64,000 nucleotides of DNA from Chaetomium olivaceum (taxonomy: Eukaryota; Ascomycota; Sordariomycetes; Sordariales; Chaetomiaceae), in the NCBI GenBank assembly GCA_039881045.1, contig JAYWVB010000017.1, positions 496,001 through 560,000 of the forward strand, written 5' to 3'. Below are positions 35,631-46,218 of the stretch, piece after piece. Position numbers and translations under genes: made by a program. Within the stretch, counting starts at the first letter, position 1, and every line of letters starts with the position of its first letter. The notes under the pieces are model-generated. The model had not been told where the DNA came from, searched no databases, and saw nothing but the letters and a program-made list of their open reading frames with translations.

Positions 35631-35936
35631 ATGGCAGACCCTTCAGCCTCACACCACCACCGACGCTACCCAACGGGGGAGCTGAAGACTGAGACAGAGG
35701 ACCTCCATAACAACCTCAAGGACATACAGGACAAAATGACAAACATACAAACTGAGATTGCCCATATCCAAGAAAAGCTAAAGACGGCAACAAAAGACAT
35801 GGAAGCCCAGCGCCGCACCATCAACGACAATGCAGACATCGCCCGGACATCACGGACAGTATCGCCAAATTGTACTGAGCCGTGCATAGGATGTATGATG
35901 TGGAGATCATGAAGGTCCAGAACGGGGTGAGTGATG
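35631..35936 (+). pseudogene. Broken coiled-coil ORF
   Basis: The intact part (35631-35912) codes 93 aa with a heptad-patterned core: ETEDLHNNLKDIQDKMTNIQ, then TEIAHIQEKLKTATKDMEAQ. Near 35840 the good reading moves to another frame (DITDSIAKLY, a TGA codon, then AVHRMYDVEIMKVQNG), which continues to 35936, where GTGAGT could be a splice donor. The shift plus the in-frame stop suggests a decayed gene. Shortly after, at 36058-36141, is a short frame with a CxxC-His pattern (KCKHCGAHAPDHKVHGH) that may be part of the same remnant. Family unknown. Confidence 0.4.
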
Positions 35937-36187
35937 AACGGGGTCGTTTGGGGTAGCCCATCTCTGGTGTGAAATGTGATCGTTTTCGTCCCCCCTCATT
36001 CTGGGTGGCTCTGACCCAAACCAGCTATGAGTTTGATAGCATAATGTCGACGCTTCCATGGTCGTAAACAAATGCAAGCACTGCGGTGCTCACGCCCCCG
36101 ACCACAAGGTTCATGGCCACATATCCCGTGAGAGTGTCTGACGATTCGTTGGCACGAGGGTGACTCTCTACGGAGCTTCCAGCTTCG

Positions 36188-37300
36188 ATGGGATATTCCT
36201 GTTCCGTTTACAAAGGTGTAGTGATAAACATTTCAATAATTGGAGTACTTATTTTCCGAGTTTATAAAAGAAATTATATAAGAAGGCTCCAATCCCAACT
36301 TGATGCTAATGTAGCTATATCCTCGAGAGTAAAATATAGGAAATCCAGCTTCCACCAACCAACAGCTCCAAGAGCTACAGGGCCGAAGGGGCCTGCAAAG
36401 GTCTTGTCAAAAGCTCAGAACAGGAGCCTTCGAATAGTAGTAGGGGCATACAAGTCAGCTCCTATTCGGTGCTTAGAAACAGAGGCCTGGGTGCCACCGC
36501 TAGACTTATATCTCAACAAGCGGCTGGCCGACTTCGAGGGCCGGCTACAGAAGCAGGCCCTACAATCAGGGGCTGGGCCGGAGGCCGAGAGAATAACCAC
36601 GGGGCATCTCATCACTGAGGCCTGCAATAAGGTCTACCGAAGGTTCAACAAGAGGAGGAAAACCCGAGGCCGGAGGCCCCGTCAGGGCCCGCAGAGCCCC
36701 ACGCCCACTGAACTAGCCGCTAGTGTAGTGGCCCAGTGGGTTAACTACAAATGGAAGATCGGGGGGAAGGATAGGGGGTCGAATACCAAGGAGGTGGTCG
36801 AACTGGCCTGGCAGGCCCGGTGGGAACAACAGAGAGCTAGTCAACAAAGTACTACTCGACAGAGGGTATTAAACAGGAGGATAGCCGACGAAGACCCCCC
36901 AGCCCTCTTATTTACCGACAAAGCTCTGATGAGACACGAAGGTCTTACAAAGGCGCAGAGCTCCCTCCTTTCCCAGGCCCGTATCGGGGATATAGGCCTC
37001 CGGGACTACCTGTTCAGGGTGAAAGTCCCGGAGGTCCGTAACCCCTATTGCGAGTGCGGGAGAGGCAGGGAGACAGTGGAGCACTTGGTGGTTTGGTGCC
37101 CCGACCCGCCGTTACAAAGGCCGTGGGACGGCAGAGAGATTCGGTCACATCGGGACCTACAAACCGTATTACGGGGAGTAGGTGCCCGGAGCAGAAGATT
37201 TGTTAGGAAGGTCCTTGGCTGGCTGATGGACTCTGGCCGGCTACTGGAGTATAGCCTAGCCAGAAGGCTGGAGCTAGAAACAGTGGACGGGGAGGGCTAG
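36188..37300 (+). mobile_element. 3' remnant of a LINE-type (non-LTR) retrotransposon ORF
   Basis: The 370-codon frame has no reverse-transcriptase catalytic box, but its body matches the region after the RT domain of fungal LINEs. It contains LSKAQNRSLRIVVGAYKSAP, LETEAWVPPLDLYLNKRLAD and the Cys-His knuckle NPYCECGRGRETVEHLVVWC, typical of Tad/I-like elements. The first ~60 codons are AT-rich and look unlike the rest, so they may be flanking DNA or a decayed RT end. The element is therefore 5'-truncated, the common outcome of incomplete target-primed insertion. About 180 nt after the stop begins a long pyrimidine tract. Codon use (many AGG, CTA and AGA codons) differs from neighbouring host genes. 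I see no target-site duplication. Confidence 0.7.
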
Positions 37301-39104
37301 AGGGCACGGAGGCCGGCAAAGGGCCTCCTTTCTTTTGCAGTATGACGGATTCATAGATTGTTGTCTCAAAGTGGTAGACAGAGGTTTTTATCCGGCCTAT
37401 ACGGTACGGTTCCCTTTGTAAATAGCAGTAGAAGGACCGGCGCGCCCCAGGGCATATCGGTGTAGGAAATAATAATAATATTATCTTTTTTTCTTTTCCT
37501 TTTCTTCCATCTTTACTTTCTTTCTTTCTTTTTAATTATATTTTCTTTTCTCTTTCTTTTCTTTTCCTTTCTTCTTTCTCCTTCTTTTCTCTTTCTTCCC
37601 TTTTCTCTTTTCTCTTCTTTTCTTCTTTCTCCTTCTTTTCTTTTCTTTTATTTTATAAAAATAGAGGGCGAGCAGTGTATCATAGCAGTGTAACACTACT
37701 TTTGACCATACACATACCTCATAGCTCGCTGACCATGTCGATGCGGCTTATCGCCGGTGACCTGGCAGTTCCCCGGTCTGCTCGTGTCGACGTCAGGTAG
37801 CAACAACACGTAACATCTCGGCAAATACCATTTCTTGAAACACGGCAAGCTAGCGGGCCGAGTGGCTTGTTCTTGGCCGCGGAGATTTGCCACACGGACA
37901 AGACCACCCCCTGATTATCCCGCACCATACTTGGCATGTAAGCCCCCATTAACTCCGGTGATGGTACTTGGTGGTTGGTGTCCCTTCGGAGCTCTCCAGA
38001 TGGCGTGAGGGGGGCGTAGCAATGTACCCCGCAAACTGTACCCCTTCACCCTTGCCGTCTGGTAGCTCTAATTTGTGGGTTGTTTGTTACAAGGCATCTT
38101 CCTATAGCTAACCGGTATGGTTGAAGAGTTGGCGTTTCATGGTGAAAGGCCCCACTCCTAGAAAACAAACACAGTTTCGTTCTAACTATAGAATATCTCA
38201 TAGTTTCCTCTCCTGATTCTCATGCTCACTTTGGAAATCGAGGTTTGAACGACGCCTGGTCTGTCTCAACTCGGCATGTCTTACCCCGCGGGAGCGCGGC
38301 CTGCTTTTTACGTACCCGAATCCCGCGGTAGCACAGCAACACACAAGATAACCACGCATCTACCTGTGCTACACCGGCGGGAGGAATACAGGTACAAGCT
38401 GCGTAATGGGTTATCTGTCTCTGGGTGATTCCCCAATACTCCGAGACCTCGGATGGGTCGGAGACGCGAGCTGAAGGACCCCGTTGGTCGTGGGGAGTTT
38501 ACCAGATCAGGAAAGAAGGCACGCGACCTCTTTTCGACGTCGTCGAGACCCCTGGATGCCCTTGTCCAATGAGTGGATTGGAGGTGCCGAGCCAAGCAAG
38601 CCAAGCCTCGCCACACAGCGAGCCTCCCCCGTTGTGCCGCTTGGTTGTGGTCGGTTCGAGACGGGAATGGTTTTGGTGGGTCCGGGGGCGATATACTCGC
38701 CTGAGAAGTGCCATTGGTGAGATTTAGAAAGCATCAAGACATCGACCACCGGGTTAACCAAGGCCAGTGGTTGTCCATCCTGCTTACTTGTTATTTCCGA
38801 TGTTTCCACCACGAATATGTGGTCGATTTTCCGTGACATGAGAAGAGCTGAGCTCGGGAACTGCGGAGTGGGGGGTCAGTGTGTGAGAAGCAGTTTTTGC
38901 TGCCGAGCTTGGCTCGGTGCGACAAGTTTTAAGATCTCCCCAGACCCTATCAAGGCAACACGTGGGTGGGTCTCAAGTGCTGGTTGGTCTGATGCGGGAC
39001 AGGAACCGAGATCTACGCTATTGCCGTTTGGACTGGTGGCTTTCTGCAGATACAGGGGTCAAGGGCCCTGGGGTGATTCTGCCACGTCCCTTTCCCATCA
39101 CCGA
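37301..39104. other. Gene-poor DNA after the LINE remnant
   Basis: A pyrimidine tract (37484-37653) is listed separately. Minus-strand frames at 38507-38839 show a possible donor (GTAAGC at about 38787) and acceptor (CTCAG) around a short exon (KIDHIFVVETSEITS). These might continue the candidate gene at 39105-39640, but I cannot link them reliably. Nothing else is recognised. Confidence 0.4.
37484..37653 (+). repeat. Pyrimidine tract (TTTTC/CTTTT-like simple repeat)
   Basis: About 170 nt consist almost only of T and C in irregular CTTTT, TTTCC and TTCTC words. It lies downstream of the LINE ORF and might derive from the tail of the element or be an independent microsatellite. Confidence 0.85.
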
Positions 39105-39640
39105 TCAAGGCAACGTGGGCGGCTTGCTTGGCTGTTGTTGTTTGTGGCCGACTTGAAGGTCGAAGGCCAAGAGAGCTTGGTACGCTTGGCCGACGGAATC
39201 AAGCATTTCTTCAATTGCTTGTTTTTTTGCTAAGAGATCTGGGATCGACTTGGCATCATGGGATATTGATAATGGCGTTTGACCGTTTGACGTCCAACGT
39301 CGGGGTGGACTGTAGGCTGCTACTGGTGATGTTTCTGTCTGCAGTGACCTCGAATTGGCGAAGCGGGGAGGCAGGCGGTGAGGCGTGGGGTTGCGGAGAA
39401 CTGACACAGTAGGGTTCCACTCTCCACCAGGTGATAGTTCCCGACAAGTCTCACAGTCGGCAAGACGGCAGAGTGCAATATGCCGTGTACGAACTGAAGT
39501 GACTTACCAGACCCATCCGGATCTCGGATTGCCAGGGTGCGGGGGGTTGGTTCCACGGGGTGAAACATTCTTCGGTCAGGACCTCTAGAATAGTTTCCAG
39601 GTGGAGAGCCGGTAAGTGTTTCGAGTTGGCCTCCAAGCAT
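39105..39640 (-). CDS. Possible two-exon gene, perhaps a C6 regulator fragment
   Basis: Exon 39640-39508 (MLGGQLETLTGSPPGNYSRG, then FHPVEPTPRTLAIRDPDG) joins exon 39400-39105 through a 107-nt intron with a GTAAGT donor and GTCAG acceptor. Phase is kept, and the model gives 142 aa. The second exon ends with IPDLLAKKQAIEEMLDSVGQ, then AYQALLAFDLQ and a short Gln/Pro tail. The helical part loosely recalls the C-terminal region of AflR-like Zn2Cys6 factors, but no zinc cluster is seen upstream. It may be incomplete at either end, or a decayed copy. The reading is supported by splice signals and phase only. Confidence 0.35.
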
Positions 39641-40398
39641 GGCTGAGCAATTGTTTACGCGGATTTCCCTTTCAAGACGAAAATGAGGGATGAGGGAGGG
39701 ATGGGTGCGGGAGACAGTAACACGCGACCTCCTTCCGAATGGGGGTTGCGCGGCGGTTGTAACTGTACCTCAGTACACGACAGAATTGTACCTCGGGAGC
39801 GGCAAAAATGCAAAAATGGGGTCAAGGCCGCAGTGGGAATCGTACCAGACACTCAGACCTTGCTGCACGCAGGCATGCCCGCAAGAAACGGGGCATTGGA
39901 ACCTTACTTGATAAGGTAAGTTGTGGAGTGGGTGGATTGGAAAATGCTTCGTGATATTCGCCAACCAGGCACGATTTCTGCCCTCGGGTCTACCGTCATT
40001 GGTCACGACTTTGCCTGTCAACTCATTGCCCGTCGAGGTACCAGGTACGGGCGTCAAGTGGTGTCTTTCATGGCCCATCCATGCCATCCATGCCATCCAC
40101 TTGCCCCTCCCCCACCATGACTTGAGAAGGTTCTCAACATCCCTCCAAGTTGTTCCCTAACCAAGCTCGGTCCCCTTGTTTCCAACCTTTATATAGTCTG
40201 GCCCCATCACCTCTTTTCTCCCCCTCCCTTCCCTTTCCACCTTTTCCTTTCTACGCAGATCCCCACCACCTTTAATCCTTCACTCTCTTTACTCCCTCTC
40301 TTCCCTCACGGAGAAGCTTTCTCCCATATCCGCTCCCTCTCTACACACCCCACACCCCTTTCATCTCCCGAGGTTCAATTCCTTGGTAATCCCTGGAG
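39641..40398 (+). promoter_or_regulatory. Phosphate-transporter promoter and leader
   Basis: A TATATA element lies at about 40190-40195 and is followed by roughly 200 nt of almost pure C/T sequence up to the ATG, a layout found at well-expressed fungal genes. I searched for a CACGTG box, the site of the Pho4/NUC-1 phosphate regulator, and saw none in this interval. CATCCATGCCATC words repeat at about 40075-40105. Confidence 0.5.
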
Positions 40399-42515
40399 AT
40401 GGCCGACCTCATTCGGCATCACGGCCATCACGACCCCAGCATTGGCGAGATTCCCGTGCCTCATGGTCCAGCAACGGGCAATGAGCACGACCACTACCCG
40501 GCCGGCAGCGCCACAAACCAGGAGCGGTCCATCTTCGCGCATTTGACCCACCCGGATGATTGTTACACTCCCGACGGCGTCTACTGGGCCGATCTTCCGC
40601 TCAGGAAACGTGTGGCTTTCGTCAACAAGGTTCAAAATGAGGAGACCAAGCGGGAGCTGGCAGCCATCGGTAGCATGCTCAAGGCCGATCCCCTTAGCCC
40701 CTTGACCTGGTACTTCCGCAACGCCGTCCTCCCCGGTGCCGGCCTCGGCCTCGAGGGCTACGTGCTCTTCAGCATTGGCAACCTTGAGCCGCTCTTTCGC
40801 TCCACCTGGCCCACCTGCTGGGGGAAGAACCCCACGGAATGCAGCTCCAACTGGATCGCCTCGGTCACGTACCTCGAAGTCATCGGTATCATGGTTGGCC
40901 AGATGGCCGTCGGTGTTATTGGAGACTGGATTGGCCGCCGCTGGGGCCTCATCCAGGACGCCGCCATCATGTTCGTTGGCTTGCTCATGATCACGGCGAG
41001 CTGGGGCCTAAACCTTAACGGTTGGGTCATCTGCTACGCTTGGTCCTTGTTCTTCTACGGTACGCTGATCCCAGCAAAACCCCGCAAAGTGTCTGTTTTA
41101 TGCTCACATGTCACAGGCTTTGGTGTCGGTGGCGAATACCCCATCACCGCCACATCTTCCATGGAAAACGCCGTCTCGGCCGGTAAGCTCTCGACCCGCG
41201 AGGATCGCCTTCACCGTGGCCGCAAGGTCACCATGGCTTTCCTGATGCAGGGCTGGGGCCAGCTCATCAACCAGGCCATGCTGATCGTCCTTCTCCTAAT
41301 CTTCCACCACGGCGACGGGAACCCCCCGTACGGCACCACAACTGTGCAGTGGATCTGGCGCTTGTCGTTTGCCATTCCTGCCGTGGGAACACTCTGGCTC
41401 GTGTACTACCGCTCTTACAAGATGCCCCATGCCAGCCGTGAGCTCGCAGCAGCCAAGAAGAAGAGCAACGTCACGGGCTACGATGTTGACTCCCTGCGTC
41501 TGGCGTGCAACTTCTTTGGAGGGCGCCTGCTGGCCACAGCCGGCACCTGGTTCTGCAACGACGTCTTCTTCTACGGCAACAAGCTCTTCCAGGCCCAGTT
41601 CATCGCCGTCATCAGCAACAACCCGCACTCGGTCATGACCGGCTGGATCTGGAACCTGTACAACGTCATCGTCTCCCTGGTCGGCTACTACCTAGCCTCC
41701 ATCCTCATCGACAACAAGTTCTACGGCCGCAAGATGATGCAGCAGGTCGGGTTCCTCATGTGCTTCATCATGTTCGTCATCCCCGCCTTCAACTACGAGT
41801 ACTACACCTCGCCGGCGGGCATCAAGGCGTTCCAGGCCATGTACTTCCTGTCCTCCTTCTTCAACCAGTTCGGCCCCAACAGCGTGACCTTCCTCGTGGC
41901 CGGCGAAGTGTTCCCGACGCCGATCCGCGCCTCGGCGCACGGCTTTAGCGCGTGCATCGGCAAGGCCGGCGCGCTGCTCGCCTCGGTGCTGTACAACTAC
42001 ATCGACACGCAGACCAAGTTCTACGTCGTCCCCTGGTTCGGGCTCGCGGGCATGCTGCTGACCTGGCTCTTCCTGCCCGACACCACGGGCCTGGACCTGA
42101 AAGAGCAGGAGCGCCGCTGGGCCTACATCCGCGGGGGCGCGACGCCGACTACCACGGCATCGCCATCCACCCGCGCCACCTCTCGCTGTGGGAGCGCATG
42201 CAGGGCGTCGGCAAGCACTACGACCCGGAGCTCGACGTCCAGCAGCGCATCGAGGACATGCGGGAGGAGTGGGCCAGCAAGGAAAGGCTGCGGCGCGAGA
42301 GGGAGGCTGGTGGTAAGGCGGTCGGACTCGAGGAGGAGGCGGAGGATGACGAGTGGACCGAGGGGGTGAATGAGTATTTTAAGAAGACGACGGATGAGCG
42401 GCTGGTGATGGGTGGGGGCGGCAGGGAGAAGGGGAAGGCGACGGCGTCTATTTCTGCCGCGTCCCCGTCGCGGCCGAGCGAGAAGTCGGCGTCGGTCGCG
42501 TCGGCGTCGAGTTGA
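40399..42515 (+). CDS. Phosphate:H+ symporter-like MFS transporter (frameshift near the 3' end)
   Basis: Exon 1 is 40399-41059 and exon 2 starts at 41117. The 57-nt intron (GTACGC to CACAG) has a length divisible by three and no in-frame stop, so a retained intron would only add 19 residues. The protein has about 12 membrane segments. MFS motif A is clear (GVIGDWIGRRWG), followed by GFGVGGEYPITATSSMEN, the PHS-family signature region, and VFPTPIRASAHGF in the second half. This places it with plasma-membrane Pi:H+ symporters of the Pho84 class, although substrate is inferred. After RRWAYIR the good reading moves to another frame at the G-run 42133-42137. One extra G restores a charged cytoplasmic tail (DADYHGIAIHPRHLSLWERM) ending at 42515, about 686 aa in all. 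Unrepaired, the frame ends at 42369 in Ser/Thr/Arg noise. Confidence 0.85.
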
Positions 42516-43229
42516 GTCGGGGAGGGTGCTGGTTTTCCGGGCTGGGCTCGGCTTTTTGGGTCTTTGTGTTTTTTGGGTTAGAGGCATGAGCATCGAGCAT
42601 GGGCGTTTGGGTGTACTTAAAAGCGTAGCCTGTTATAAGTCCTGGGATAGATCTGTGCTGGATCTTTCGGAACTGGGGTTGTTGTCTTTTGTTTATATTA
42701 GAACTCATATAAGATGAGATCTTTGCCACCGTTTGTTTATGCTTCGCTAGACTGGCCATGTGTTCGATGTAGAGCGAGAGTTTAGTTCAGTACCTAGCAA
42801 TGGTACTAGTAAGAATTACATATCCAAAACGACCCGTGCGGACTATGGGAACTACAGTTCAATCAGGTCCTACGATGCTCTGCTATAAAGATAAGAGAGA
42901 TGGGCAGACAGAGATGTGGAGGGACAGAAAGGTAGGTCGTGTTTACTTGTGCCCTCACAGACCATTGACCATCAACCCTTGATGCATGCCACTGGTATTA
43001 TTACGACAAGGACTTGGGAGGATACCTCGATTTTCATAACAACAACAGCATATTCCTACATAACTCTACGCTTCTACGCTCTTTCAAACTCCCGCCTCCC
43101 GTTAAAGCCACCAACACCCACACCCGCCTGCCTGCCATTCCCACAAACCAACAACTCACATAAAACTCATTCGCTCCACCACCCCAAACCCCCATCAACA
43201 CACCCTCACCCTCCCTCCCCCTTCCCTCC
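42516..43229. other. Convergent 3' flanks of transporter and Zn2Cys6 genes
   Basis: The two genes end toward each other, so this interval should hold two 3' UTRs. The right part (43080-43229) is C/A-rich. No other feature is recognised. Confidence 0.5.
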
Positions 43230-46218
43230 TCACTCCGCCAGCCCATAAAGCGCCCTGACCACCTCCCAATGCCAGACCGTCCCCCGATCCACGCCCTTCA
43301 AATCCCTTAACCAATCCAAATACAGCCCCACCGTCTCCCTCACATCCCCCTCAAACCTTTCCCCGCCACACAGGGTACTCCGGATCCTGCTCAGCGTCGG
43401 CACCGTCTCGCTCAGATGCAGCAGCACCAGGATGCCAAAGAAGTTCTGCGTAAAGAAAAACGAGCACGGCACCAGCCGCTTGTTGCGGCACGTCGGCGAC
43501 ATGGCCACCGGCCAGAGCAGCGCCGCCCGCAGGCAGGTGGCCACGCCCGCGGCGTCGGCGTGGGTGAGCGCCGACGGGTGGTGTAAGGCTTTGTACAGGA
43601 ACGGCCGGTGGATCAGGTACTTGGTGTAGTAGTAGCGCGAGCGGAGCAGTGCGACCTGCACGTCGAGGACGTAGGGGTAGCGCGGCGGCGGGGAGTCGAG
43701 GTCGGGGGTGAACATGAGCGGGGCCGGGACGGGGCCGGGGAGCGGGGCGGACGTGGCCGAGGTGGAGGTCGGGGCTTGCTGGGGTTGTTGGGTTTGCTGG
43801 GGTGGTTGTTGTTGTTGTTGTTGCTGTTGTTGGGGTGGTTGTTGTTGTTGGGGCTGTTGGGTGGTGGGGATGGCCGGGGAGATGGGGGTGGTGGCCGGGG
43901 TGAAGAGGGAGGCGCCGGTGGCGTTGTAGAGGTCGACGGCCGCGTTCGGGAAGACGCCGGGCGCGTCGTCGTGCCAGCGGAGGTGGACGGGGAGCATGCC
44001 GCGCCATTCTTCGAGTTGGACGGCGAGATGGCGGATCGTGATTTGGTTAACGCTGGGGTAGGTTGGCGCGGGGCTGAAGGGGGCTGACACGTGGCCCAGC
44101 GTTGACGATCCAGCATGGCCTGAATAGACCATATTATAAGGGAACTGTTGGGCAAAAGCTCGTCCGAGGGAAGACTCACCCTGGTTCAAGGCATTGTGAA
44201 AATCAACTAGAAGCCGGCGTAGGACGATCTGAGAGGCGAAATGCTCCTGGAAGTGTGACTCCTGGTTGCTGAGATGGTCCTCTTCCATGTATGGCCCACT
44301 AAAGTCAGGCAGCCCAACGATAGACTCCATCCTCTCCAGCCCAGTAAGCGGAAAGCCGAGTTCAAGGTTTAAGCCACTAGAGCCGATGTGTCAGCAGAGT
44401 ATCATAGCACTTCTTGGGTGAAAGAAGCCATACGTCTCCATGACCGAGCAATGCCAGAATGAGCGGCGTGTCAGATCTGCTTCTACGGAGGACAGGGCGC
44501 CCGGATGGCTGAGAAATGTTAGCTTCGTGGAGGATTGCTTCGGTATGTGGTGGCTACCTCGTAATGAGAGCTTGACAAGCCATTGACGCGGAAGTGGTCA
44601 TTCTCCAAAAGTCCTAATGCTGGTCAGCAAAACATGAGACGCGTCATAAACCTGTAAGGGAGAACTGACCAGTGGGTAGAAGCAAGACCCATAGTATATG
44701 CTGAATAGAGTTAGCGACGCGCGTATAAAGCAAGGCCTCTCAAAGTGGTGAATGGGCCTACCTAGCGAGCTCAAATATCTGGACGTTCTCGAGACTGCAT
44801 GAGGTGAGATTGAACCCCATCCGTCTCCGAGCCTCGTTGAATAGATCCAACCCCGGGGGCCTATCTTTGGTCCCCCCTTTTATTCCGCTGGCACGGCCAT
44901 TGTACACATGAATCGGTGAACCTTCACAACCGGCAATCGCAACCTCCCCCAGAGCAAAAACCAGAAATGCGATGGTCGATGCCATAGTATCGTCGAACCC
45001 TCTATTGTAGAGTGTGGGTAATGTTTCGGACATGAAGGGATGTCGGTTGAGAACGGGACAGAGGAGGTTGAAGCTGTCAAAGTAAGCCTTGCTTAGGTTC
45101 TGCATGGTTTCCCAGTTCAAGTCCGAAATGGTGATAGGATCTTGGCCGGCCACCGATCCATGGGCGCTGATGGCAGGGCCTCGACCGGCTGGCGTAGAGG
45201 CGTCTGTCGGTAGACCGTCGATGGAGGACCGACGAAGAGCAACCATGCTTGCTGGGCCTTCCCTCTCCAAAATAGACAAGTCGATATTCGGAAGTTTTGG
45301 TTGTATCGACATAAAAAGTGCTGTATGGCTGGCCATTTGAGCATCTGATGGACAGAGGAGACGTATTGATACTGATGCTCTCCCCCAGACGTGGCGCTAG
45401 ACAAGTCGGGGAAATCGAAACGGTGATCCGTGGGCTGCCCCAGAGGCCCCTGGGCGGTTGGGAGCGGTGACGGCAGCGAGGTTGACATTGGGAACCCCGA
45501 TGTTGAGGGCGTCGTGGCGGAGCGTTGGCTCAGGTTGTCGAGCTTGACCTCCAGGCTCTTGATTCGATCGAGAATCTCGACCATGGTCTTGTCTTTCCTT
45601 TAGTGGTGTTAGCCGGGAACCCGGTCATTGACGCTCTACCCAGGTTCATTCGACTGGGGACATACTTGGTCGGTTGGGGTTCTCGGTAGTTGCACTCGAG
45701 GCGGAACTTTTGGCAGGTGCCGCACTTTGGCCGTTGTTCGTCACATTTCTGTTTACGACTCCGACATGTATCGCAGGCCTGGAGAGGTAGCGGGTGTCAG
45801 ACCCTGGCGGTAAAAGGGAGAAGAAACACAGCTACTTGGGTAGGTAAGGTAGTAGTTAGCTGGTCCGGGTTACATATTCACTAACCTGCGCAGCTATCGC
45901 ACCGCGTTCTTTCCTGAGGCTCGCCCCAAAATTGCTACCCCCCGAAGAACTGATAGGGGGCATGTCATTATAGGATTCGGAGGGTTGGGTACTCGGCGTG
46001 ACGGGCATATCGTCCATCTTCTTCGGCGGCCGCCTGCCAGCCGTCGATGCGGCTTTCAGGCTCTTGACGGGGAACCCGCGAGGCTCTTCGATGGAGAGAT
46101 GTCTGCGTCTTCTTGTTCCCGCTCCGCGGAAGCGGGCGTCTGTGGGACGGAGGGAGGAAGGAGATGTTACGGGGTATCCCGTTTGCTCGGTGTCAAGCCC
46201 CCTATTCGGCCAAGACAT
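43230..46218 (-). CDS. Zn2Cys6 transcription factor with fungal-specific middle domain (one frameshift)
   Basis: Eight exons fit on the minus strand: 46218-45886, 45778-45666, 45597-44762, 44700-44670, 44613-44558, 44508-44434, 44376-44180 and 44119-43230. The phases close exactly at 843 aa if one base is added at the A-run 45313-45317 (T-run on the coding strand). Exon 2 codes the zinc cluster C113, C116, C123, C130, C133 and C140 (CDTCRSRKQKC, then CGTCQKFRLEC). A linker and short coiled coil follow (MVEILDRIKSLEVKLDNL). The middle domain reads SIQPKLPNIDLSILERE, DFWRMTTSASMACQALIT, then ELGFPLTGLERMESIVGLPD. Near 43783-43865 a CAA/CAG repeat codes a poly-Gln stretch. Intron 7 (44120-44179) is 60 nt and open in frame. 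Target genes are unknown. The start could also be a later Met (KKMDDMPVTPS). Confidence 0.85.

Noticed and set aside
42138..42369. Original-frame tail of the transporter after the G-run
   Set aside because: Ser/Thr/Arg-rich shadow; the alternative frame is charged, helical and resembles transporter C-termini.
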